From Nitrospirae bacterium GWC2_42_7 (GTDB lineage Bacteria > Nitrospirota > Thermodesulfovibrionia > Thermodesulfovibrionales > UBA6898), in the NCBI GenBank assembly GCA_001803645.1, contig MHDW01000072.1, forward strand, positions 1 through 7,839: DNA of 7,839 nt, given 5' to 3'. The notes below the pieces were generated by a model. It did no database searches. It was not told where the DNA came from and saw nothing but the letters and a program-made list of their open reading frames with translations. Below, piece by piece: positions 1 through 5,923 of this stretch (its first letter is position 1; every line of letters starts with the position of its first letter). The translations under genes and the position numbers were made by a program.

Positions 1-3000
1 ATAACAAATACGCATATAGTTGGAAATTTGGCAGTGATAGGAATAGTTGCCGGAAAAGTAACCCCCTCCAGCTCCCCCTTAACCCAAGAGGGAGGGAATG
101 CAGTGGCGGTTTCTTCACCCTCCCCTTCATCCCCTCCCCTCAAGGGAGGGGATATCAAAGAAGTTCCCTCGCCCCTTGAGCCAACAGTAGGTGCTCTGGC
201 GGGAGAGGGTGAGGGAGAGGGGGATAAAACCGCCGAACAACTCCTTTACGAAGAAGCCCTAAACTACATCGACCGCTGGAACAGATCAGAAGAAGAACTT
301 GCATCACTTCTGCACCTTCAAATCACAAGACCCATTCCCACAGTCGTAACAGTAGGCGGGGTGATAGACGTCACATACCTCCTCGATATGCCTCACGGAT
401 TTGAATGGAAAGGCGTGTATATGGATGCAGGCATGAGAGCAATTGGAGTAACCCCCTCCGCCTCCCCCTTAAAGATAACACCCCCGCCTTCGGCACCCCC
501 TCTTAAGATAAGAGGGGGAGGGGGGAGTCATGATTATGATTCTGAAGCGGGTGAGGGTGAGGGGGAAAGACAAAAAACCTTCATGCAGTTATCCGGCCTT
601 GAAGGCTCAGTGCTTGAACATAAAGTATTCGAGGACGACTGGAATGTAGAATCCATTTCAACAGCCAAATTGTTTCAAATCGTAGGGGCGAATGGCGGTT
701 CGCCCATTCTTACGATTGATAAATCAAATATCGATTCCATTCTTCCAACAATGTTCCTTGACGAAAATATCGAAGAAGATATCCGTAATGCAGTCAACCA
801 AAATCTTGCAGTTCGTATTCCCCAGCCTATCAGCAATGAGCCATCAGCTATCAGCTATTTGGATTGGTACGGCATCGGCTACATCAAAAAAAACCCAGAA
901 ACCGGCGAAGCAGGGTATATGCTTTCAGGAATGATAGCAGGAGGGATGACAACTGTAAAGAAAGAAGACTGGATCGATCAGGATATTAAAAATGCATTAA
1001 GCCAGCCAACATCCAAAAAAACAAACACAGATTCTGAATCAGCCGTAAGAATTGCCAGACTGAATATAAAAGAAGCTGATAATAAGTCAGGGATAGTCGG
1101 CACACAAATGAACAAACCATTTGAGGTTATTGCGCTGGATAAAAACGGAGCTCCGGTACAGAACGTCATGATAACTTTTAAAACAATTGCAGGCGGAGGC
1201 AAGGTGCAGGGAGTAAGTAAAGATGGCAATCCAATCAGTGATATTAACAACGGCACTTCAACCCCTGCTGCTGAAATAACAGTAAAAACAGGCCCTGACG
1301 GGATCGCACGGGCAAAACTTACGCTTGGAGAACAGACATCGGTTTCTCCTTATTACCGAGTGGAGACAAATATCAACAATGAGCCATACTGGGAACTTAC
1401 AGACCTTAATCTTGTATCAGTAAACGCAACAATCAAAAAAGGGAAGATATATACAGACAAACCCTTTGAGGCTTATGGAAGGCCGGGAGAGGCTTCAAAG
1501 ATCGAAAAAACATCCCCATTATCTGAGATTTATGGTATTCCCAATTTATTTGCAGCAACAGTCTGGTTAAAAGTTACGGACAAATACGGCAACTCAATCT
1601 CGAACAAAAATGTGAGAATGAGTGTTCAAAATAATCCCTCAACAGGCCAAAATGCAAAACTATATGCAAACATAGATGATTGCAAGGGTACTCCGGATTC
1701 TTCATGTGATAAAGCAAAAATATATGACTCTCAAGATCCGCTTATAAAAACTACAGAATACTTCGGGGCAATGGCGTATCTGATATTAGGCAATACAGCC
1801 GAAACAAAATACACAGTAACCATAAATGCAAAAAAAGATAAATTCAATAAACTCGGGAAAAGAGTAGATACAGATGTTGATCTGGACAACATAACATTCA
1901 ACTTTTACACAAAAACCATGGGTGGAACAGATGCAGTGCAGTACCTCAGTGTAATGTCAACCTACAGCATAGACGAAAAGGGCAATAATATAGATGCCGG
2001 AACAGTTGGAAAGCTGTTCTCCGAACCACTTAAAGCAGCAGTATATCTTTCAGAGGAAGGCTATGAATCAGCCGCAAAAGAAAACTGCACAGAGAACTGC
2101 TATTACCTGAAAGGCACAGGAGTATTTGTGACAAAACCGGTAAATGACGGACAAGTAGAATTCAAATCTATTTTAGGCGGAGGAAAAATTGATCCTGAGA
2201 TTCAAAAAACTGTTATCCCTGATCTGCCTGGGCATTATTCTACCGTATTAACACTTGGACCAGAACCTTCAGCAAACATAGTACGGGCAATAGGCACCAA
2301 AACAATAACCGTTCCGACAATAGACCCTGCTAGCGGGGTAGAAGGACAGACACAGAAGGAATTAAGCGGCAGTACAAACATCGAGGTCTGGGGATTAAAA
2401 ATAAAAACTGATCCATATCAGCTTATAACCCTCAATAACGAAGGATATCCAACAGAAGATGTAGAAATAAAATATACTATTGAACCAATTGCATATAAAT
2501 GTGCCTCGCAAAATGTCCAATTGGATATTTTTGAAAAACCCGTTACAGGTGCAGAATCATGGATAGGTTTTGTGCCGGCAGGCAATGACGGCAAATTAAT
2601 CCTGAGCCTGGGCACAGCAAAGTTCAATATGGATAATACATATTATGCTCAGGTTGTTCTGAACAGAGGGACAAAGGCAGAGGTCAGGGGTGAGAAGATT
2701 CTTCTTATTAGTTCCGCACTGATTCCGGATTATGATCGAAACGGAGTAATCGACGATATAGACCGGAGAAAGACATTCGCAGGCGACCCATTCTACTTCT
2801 GGGTAAATGATGATATAGATAGCGGAGAAACTGCTGGTGATGATATTCCAGGCGGAGATAATATTTTGCCTGCATATCTGAATGGCGCTGACTACTTAGT
2901 GAACGGAGTCCGTGACCTGATCGACTTCTTTCCTGTCTATCTTGATATAAAGGACCTGCTGAAAAATTATGATCCAGCGAAATACAAATATTTGCTGAAA

Positions 3001-4692
3001 TCTGATATGAACAACGTAAACTTCGTGCTTACAGATTTAACTAATACAACAGCGGGTAATTATTTGAGAGGAAGCAACGATAGTCTTGACCCAGCTTTAA
3101 ATCTTGGCAGTAAGCTCACTAATCAGATATTGGCATTGAATAGCGGTGTTGTCTTAAATACCCTCGAAGGTGGACAGGCGTTTCTTCAGAAGATACGGGA
3201 TGAAGCAGGCAAAGGGATTATTATTTGTGAGGGTCGCCTTGCCAGCAAGTCACCGATAGTGCTCGAAATTGTTGATTCCAAGGGTAAATCAGTATTATCA
3301 CTAAGCATGAACCTCAGTCTTTCAGGAGTTGAGCAGATGTTCAGACATAAGAATCTTGTAAAAGTCGGCGGCGGCCCTGAGCCGAAAACAGGGACAAACG
3401 ATGGCGAGCCGGACAGGCTCGAACAGCCCTTGAATTATCCGGATAAGGAATGCACAGGGACTGATCTGGTTGCAGGCAAAAACTTTGTTTTTGTAATTGG
3501 ATATAATGTCAACGGAAAGCATGCGCGTGGCTGGCAGTCAGAGATGTTCAAGCGGATGTTCTGGTCTAGTTCAAAAGCAAAGTTCTGGGGCGTGACTTGG
3601 TACGGATGGGACAGTCAGGAATTCCCAGGGCCTTTTAATTTGCCTTTTACACGTAACTACCATATTAATGTCGAGCACGCTTTTAAAACTGTGCCTGAAT
3701 TCCAGAATTTTCTGCTGAATACAGTTGAAGGAGAAATAACAATTGCCGCGCATAGTCTCGGGAATATGCTTGTCTCGGCTGCTCTTTCCAACTATGTTGC
3801 ACCCACCTATGGTGGAGGTGTCTGGGATGCAAGTGGTAAGATCAAAAATTACTTCATGCTCGATGCAGCTGTGGCATCAGAGGCGTATGGTTCTCTGGAT
3901 AACAATATCGAATCTGAAATGAATAAAGATACTGTTACTAATCCCAATATGATCCATCCTGATTGGAAAGATTACAAAAAAGAATTGTGGGCATCGGAAT
4001 GGCATTTGTTGTTTGATACTGATAAGAGATCAAAACTCACTTGGCGAAATATTTTTGCAGAGAGACCCACAACAGTAAAATATTTCAATTATTTCTCAAG
4101 TGGGGAAGATGTGCTTGACAAGCATGAAGGTGTTCCTGAGGTCCCGGACATTGTAACAGAAGGAATAGGCCGATATGCGTGGGCTTTACAGGAGAAACTT
4201 AAAGGTAGAACCTTGTTCAATGGGGTTTTAGGCAGTAATTATGGAGGATGGGGTTTTAATTTGAGTGACGATGATTATAGAATTGAACTTAGTGGCGTAT
4301 CACTGCCGATTTATCCATCGGAAGCTAATCAGATCAGTAGTGTTCAGTTGCGGACAAGACCGTTTTTCTCTAAGGGATCGGATGCTCTGCTATTCACAGA
4401 GACAGGTGGAAGTCAATATGCAATTGACAATAAGATTCGCCTTCTTGCTGATGCTTTTCCAGCAAGGACTTTGGCGGCAGGGAAGCAACCTGTCCCCGCC
4501 TTTAGTGATCTCAACAGAGATTTCGACATGCAAACTAAATTTAAAACAAGAAAGAAAAACATTGAGTATTGGCCAACAGTGAGATCAGAAAAAACTGACT
4601 TTTCATGGAAACATAATGATATACGAGAAGTTTCTTATCAATATGTTTTTTCATTATTCGACAACATAATTGATCAAGGAGGTTTGAAGTGA
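1..4692 (+). CDS. Giant secreted multidomain protein with Ig-like modules, EF-hand loop and C-terminal alpha/beta hydrolase (5' partial)
   Basis: The frame is open from base 1, and codons 1-27 (ITNTHIVGN) read smoothly into the rest. The TTG at 28 is therefore not the start, and the N-terminus with any signal peptide lies outside the window. Counting the codon at 28 as residue 1, at least 1554 residues are present. In order: an N-terminal conserved-looking region (about 70-330) broken by repeat-derived inserts; Ig-like beta modules at about 342-450, 490-600, 637-775 and 782-898; an EF-hand-type loop D901-x-D903-x-N905-G-V-I-D909-x-x-D912; a second Asp-rich stretch just after it; and an alpha/beta-hydrolase domain from about 1145. 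Visible hydrolase elements are the strand FVFVIGYNV (1153-1161), the elbow AHSLG with Ser1243, Asp1361 in SSGEDVL and His1529 in WKHND, a plausible Ser-Asp-His triad. The likely role is an extracellular or surface esterase/lipase-like hydrolase; substrate unknown. The N-terminal part recalls regions that follow transglutaminase-like domains in large secreted proteins, but I cannot verify this. Confidence 0.93.
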   Translation: MTNTHIVGNLAVIGIVAGKVTPSSSPLTQEGGNAVAVSSPSPSSPPLKGGDIKEVPSPLEPTVGALAGEGEGEGDKTAEQLLYEEALNYIDRWNRSEEELASLLHLQITRPIPTVVTVGGVIDVTYLLDMPHGFEWKGVYMDAGMRAIGVTPSASPLKITPPPSAPPLKIRGGGGSHDYDSEAGEGEGERQKTFMQLSGLEGSVLEHKVFEDDWNVESISTAKLFQIVGANGGSPILTIDKSNIDSILPTMFLDENIEEDIRNAVNQNLAVRIPQPISNEPSAISYLDWYGIGYIKKNPETGEAGYMLSGMIAGGMTTVKKEDWIDQDIKNALSQPTSKKTNTDSESAVRIARLNIKEADNKSGIVGTQMNKPFEVIALDKNGAPVQNVMITFKTIAGGGKVQGVSKDGNPISDINNGTSTPAAEITVKTGPDGIARAKLTLGEQTSVSPYYRVETNINNEPYWELTDLNLVSVNATIKKGKIYTDKPFEAYGRPGEASKIEKTSPLSEIYGIPNLFAATVWLKVTDKYGNSISNKNVRMSVQNNPSTGQNAKLYANIDDCKGTPDSSCDKAKIYDSQDPLIKTTEYFGAMAYLILGNTAETKYTVTINAKKDKFNKLGKRVDTDVDLDNITFNFYTKTMGGTDAVQYLSVMSTYSIDEKGNNIDAGTVGKLFSEPLKAAVYLSEEGYESAAKENCTENCYYLKGTGVFVTKPVNDGQVEFKSILGGGKIDPEIQKTVIPDLPGHYSTVLTLGPEPSANIVRAIGTKTITVPTIDPASGVEGQTQKELSGSTNIEVWGLKIKTDPYQLITLNNEGYPTEDVEIKYTIEPIAYKCASQNVQLDIFEKPVTGAESWIGFVPAGNDGKLILSLGTAKFNMDNTYYAQVVLNRGTKAEVRGEKILLISSALIPDYDRNGVIDDIDRRKTFAGDPFYFWVNDDIDSGETAGDDIPGGDNILPAYLNGADYLVNGVRDLIDFFPVYLDIKDLLKNYDPAKYKYLLKSDMNNVNFVLTDLTNTTAGNYLRGSNDSLDPALNLGSKLTNQILALNSGVVLNTLEGGQAFLQKIRDEAGKGIIICEGRLASKSPIVLEIVDSKGKSVLSLSMNLSLSGVEQMFRHKNLVKVGGGPEPKTGTNDGEPDRLEQPLNYPDKECTGTDLVAGKNFVFVIGYNVNGKHARGWQSEMFKRMFWSSSKAKFWGVTWYGWDSQEFPGPFNLPFTRNYHINVEHAFKTVPEFQNFLLNTVEGEITIAAHSLGNMLVSAALSNYVAPTYGGGVWDASGKIKNYFMLDAAVASEAYGSLDNNIESEMNKDTVTNPNMIHPDWKDYKKELWASEWHLLFDTDKRSKLTWRNIFAERPTTVKYFNYFSSGEDVLDKHEGVPEVPDIVTEGIGRYAWALQEKLKGRTLFNGVLGSNYGGWGFNLSDDDYRIELSGVSLPIYPSEANQISSVQLRTRPFFSKGSDALLFTETGGSQYAIDNKIRLLADAFPARTLAAGKQPVPAFSDLNRDFDMQTKFKTRKKNIEYWPTVRSEKTDFSWKHNDIREVSYQYVFSLFDNIIDQGGLK
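58..223. repeat. GC-rich composite palindromic repeat inserted in frame (copy 1)
   Basis: This segment is strand-biased, with C-runs on the left and G-runs on the right, unlike the rest of the gene. It holds a perfect 10-bp hairpin, ATCCCCTCCC (129-138) with GGGAGGGGAT (144-153) and a 5-base loop. A second 9-bp stem with one mismatch pairs 72-80 with 86-94. The outer ends 62-78 and 207-223 are imperfect inverted repeats (13 of 17). Its left end (58-82) matches copy 2 at 23 of 25 bases and its right end (207-223) at 16 of 17. It is translated without a stop as a Pro/Ser-rich then Gly/Glu-rich peptide, between sequences that look like one continuous domain. Exact insertion boundaries cannot be set. 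Confidence 0.8.
448..565. repeat. GC-rich palindromic repeat inserted in frame (copy 2)
   Basis: This is a second member of the family at 58-223, in the same orientation and the same reading frame. Both begin by encoding VTPS(S/A)SPL and end in GEGEGE. It contains a perfect 10-bp hairpin, CCCCCTCTTA (496-505) with TAAGAGGGGG (509-518) around an AGA loop, plus a small GCC-TTC-GGC hairpin at 486-494. The ends 452-468 and 549-565 are inverted repeats (14 of 17). It is 48 bases (16 codons) shorter than copy 1, so both copies leave the frame in the same phase. The interior differs from copy 1, which suggests a modular or degenerating element rather than a recent duplication. Confidence 0.8.
678..717. 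repeat. Nested palindromic element, GTAGGGGCGAA type, in frame
   Basis: The outer arms AATCGTA (678-684) and TACGATT (711-717) are perfect 7-bp inverted repeats. Inside them GGGCGAA (686-692) pairs perfectly with TTCGCCC (699-705) around a 6-base loop. The GTAGGGGCGAA...TTCGCCC pattern resembles small interspersed palindromes I associate with many environmental bacterial genomes. It is unrelated in sequence to the copies at 58-223 and 448-565. It is read in frame and contributes roughly IVGANGGSP, a Gly-rich loop-like peptide, within the N-terminal region of the giant protein. Confidence 0.65.
828..855. repeat. Four degenerate heptanucleotide units (TATCAGC type) in the coding sequence
   Basis: Four consecutive 7-base units are visible: TATCAGC (828-834), AATGAGC (835-841), CATCAGC (842-848) and TATCAGC (849-855). 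Each ends in AGC. A 7-base period cannot arise from repeating codons, so the periodicity is at the DNA level and each unit is translated in a shifted phase (PISNEPSAIS). The array resembles intergenic TCAGC-type tandem repeats rather than protein-driven repetition. Confidence 0.6.
4473..4500. repeat. Bulged hairpin, REP-like, inside the 3' end of the giant gene
   Basis: GGCGGCAGG (4473-4481) pairs with CCTG (4489-4492) and CCGCC (4496-4500), leaving a 7-base loop and a 3-base TCC bulge. On the minus strand it reads GGCGGGGACAGG followed by TTGC. This resembles GGGGACAGG-type REP sequences served by Y1-family transposases, and a bulge within the stem is usual for REPs. It encodes AAGKQPVPA between the hydrolase core and the putative catalytic His. 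It may be chance in a coding region. Confidence 0.35.
4676..4682 (+). promoter_or_regulatory. Strong ribosome binding site for the coupled lipoprotein gene
   Basis: AAGGAGG, a perfect anti-16S match, lies within the last codons of the giant gene. It is separated by 6 bases (TTTGAA) from the GTG at 4689. Its strength and spacing decide the GTG as start, and the GTGA stop/start overlap points to translational coupling. Confidence 0.88.
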
Positions 4693-5648
4693 TAGGAAAA
4701 AACATAAGCATTATTTTGATGTGCACCTTTCTGCTTTTTAATAGCAGCTGCTCATGGGGCATAGGACTACCCGAGGGCAAGATAACGCTTAAAGTTATTG
4801 ATGAAGACGGAAACCCAATTGAGAACGCTAATATAGGCATTGGGTTTGAAAGAAATACTGGGTCGGGTACAGAGAAAGTGCCAAAAAATGGAAAATCAGA
4901 CAAACAAGGAAACTTTACAGGGGCTGCTAGGACAATAAATTATGCAAGTTATATAGTTGATAAAGATGGATATTATCAAAGTTACGGTGAATACCGTTTC
5001 AAGAATCACGAATCAGGCAAATGGCAACCATGGAATCCTGAAATAAAGGTGGTCATGAGAAAAATAGAGAAGCCGGTGCCGATGTACGCAAAAGATTTAA
5101 AGATGGAGCATCCTGAAATACTAATACCCGCGGTAGGTAAAGATATCGGCTTTGATTTAGTTGAATGTGACTGGGTTGCGCCTTATGGGAAAGGTAAGCA
5201 TTCTGATTTTATCTTTAAACTGGTGAAAACAATCACTGATATTAATAATTATGATTCAAAGCTGACGATTACTTTCCCAAATAAGTTTGATGGCATACAA
5301 ATAGTTAAAGATAACCGCAAAGGCGGCAGTATATTCAAGTTGCCAAGGTATGCATCGGAAGAAGGCTATCAGAATAAACTAATACGTTTTCTAAACCGTC
5401 ATGGCGTAGGAGCACCCGAGAGTGATTTTAGCGATGATAATAACTATATCTTCAGGATAAGATCTGAGGAAAAAGATGGAAAACTTATTAGGGCCATGTA
5501 CGGGAAAATACATGGGGACATACGATTTTATCCTGGAGACTCTAAAACAGCATCTTTGGGATTTAAATACTTTCTTAACCCTGACTATACGCGCAATCTT
5601 GAATATGGCGAAAATTTTTTCCTTGGAGTTCAGGTGGGGATTGATTAG
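4689..5648 (+). CDS. Exported, probable lipoprotein with carboxypeptidase-regulatory-like domain
   Basis: This 319-residue protein starts at GTG 4689, overlapping the previous stop in GTGA after a perfect Shine-Dalgarno. The N-terminus has one Lys (K4), a hydrophobic core (residues 6-17) and NSSC at 18-21. Cys21 could be lipidated, although Asn at -3 is a poor lipobox, so cleavage by signal peptidase I remains possible. Residues about 30-125 look like a carboxypeptidase-regulatory/Cna-B-like beta-sandwich: GKITLKVIDEDGNPIENANI, then GKSDKQGNFT, and the aromatic YIVDKDGYY. The remainder (130-319) is a second, mainly beta region with motifs such as WQPWNP, PVPMYAKD, GFDLVECDWVAPYGKGKHSDFIFK, and FKYFLNPDYTRNLE near the end. 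I recall this as a conserved family of uncharacterised carboxypeptidase-regulatory-like proteins. No catalytic motif is visible. Coupling to the upstream hydrolase suggests a partner, tether or immunity role in the envelope; this is inference. Confidence 0.92.
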   Translation: MIGKNISIILMCTFLLFNSSCSWGIGLPEGKITLKVIDEDGNPIENANIGIGFERNTGSGTEKVPKNGKSDKQGNFTGAARTINYASYIVDKDGYYQSYGEYRFKNHESGKWQPWNPEIKVVMRKIEKPVPMYAKDLKMEHPEILIPAVGKDIGFDLVECDWVAPYGKGKHSDFIFKLVKTITDINNYDSKLTITFPNKFDGIQIVKDNRKGGSIFKLPRYASEEGYQNKLIRFLNRHGVGAPESDFSDDNNYIFRIRSEEKDGKLIRAMYGKIHGDIRFYPGDSKTASLGFKYFLNPDYTRNLEYGENFFLGVQVGID

Positions 5649-5664
5649 ATAGCAAACAGAGAAA

Positions 5665-5681
5665 AAGGAGACAGTCTCCTT
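5665..5681. repeat. Perfect short palindrome 17 bases after the lipoprotein stop
   Basis: AAGGAGAC and GTCTCCTT flank one central A. As RNA this is a 7-bp stem (AAGGAGA/TCTCCTT) with a CAG loop. There is no following T-tract, so it is not a standard intrinsic terminator. It could stabilise the 3' end of the upstream mRNA or be a protein-binding dyad. Confidence 0.45.
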
Positions 5682-5817
5682 CATGAGCAAGTTGAATGAA
5701 AGATGCTGCGTTGGGAAAAAGGCTGTGCGTGCCAACTTCCGAACTTCCCCTCTTGCGCCTCTGACTCAAATAGTTCTTGTCTTTAATCAAGGCAAGTATT
5801 ATCATTAATTAACTTTT

Positions 5818-5852
5818 TTGCGAGGGGACTATTCAAAATAATGGTATCGCAA
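5818..5852. promoter_or_regulatory. Interrupted dyad upstream of the HD-NTPase gene, possible operator
   Basis: TTGCGA (5818-5823) and TCGCAA (5847-5852) are perfect inverted repeats. Inside them TATT (5830-5833) and AATA (5837-5840) share exactly the same centre at 5835. The site lies 71 bases before the ATG at 5924. It could be an operator or a long weak hairpin. Nothing ties it to a regulator. Confidence 0.3.
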
Positions 5853-5911
5853 GGTTTTAATAAGATGGGCATGCAAAAAACAAGACGCACTATAGCGCAT
5901 ATCTTTGCTAC

Positions 5912-5917
5912 AGGAAG
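5912..5917 (+). promoter_or_regulatory. Ribosome binding site of the HD-NTPase gene
   Basis: AGGAAG sits 6 bases before the ATG at 5924. An in-frame TAA (5921-5923) directly precedes that ATG, so the gene cannot start earlier. Confidence 0.75.
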
Positions 5918-5923
5918 CAATAA

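Larger units (their letters stand above)
5649..5923. other. Intergenic segment between the lipoprotein and HD-NTPase genes
   Basis: This stretch holds no convincing gene. A 41-codon frame (5683-5808) has no recognisable features. No hairpin followed by a T-run was found, and no clear -35/-10 pair. TTAATTAAC followed by six T (about 5806-5819) is AT-rich but has no GC stem before it. Two dyads are annotated separately. The HD-NTPase gene probably has its own promoter here, because 275 bases separate it from the preceding gene. Confidence 0.6.

Noticed and set aside
28..30. TTG at 28 as the start codon of the giant gene
   Set aside because: The frame is open upstream to base 1 and there is no Shine-Dalgarno before it. 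The protein reads continuously across the site, so it is an internal codon of a truncated gene.
58..226. TA target-site duplication around repeat copy 1
   Set aside because: TA occurs at both edges (59-60 and 225-226), but copy 2 lacks the same right-hand TA, and two bases are too few to be meaningful.
58..565. CRISPR array or direct-repeat array in the GC-rich N-terminal segment
   Set aside because: Only two related segments about 390 bases apart with coding DNA between them are present. There are no regular short repeats with unique spacers.
5683..5808. A 41-codon frame (MSKLNERCC...) after the lipoprotein gene
   Set aside because: It has no recognisable domain, signal or membrane segment, and its AAGGAG lies inside a palindrome and far from the ATG. 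It is likely chance.
5804..5819. TTAATTAAC plus T-run as an intrinsic terminator
   Set aside because: No GC-rich stem directly precedes the T-run, so it does not meet the structure of an intrinsic terminator on the + strand.
5818..5866. Sigma-70 promoter using TTGCGA (-35) or TAAGAT (-10)
   Set aside because: With 17-base spacing the partner hexamers (ATGGTA or ATAATG) are poor matches, so no promoter can be assigned.
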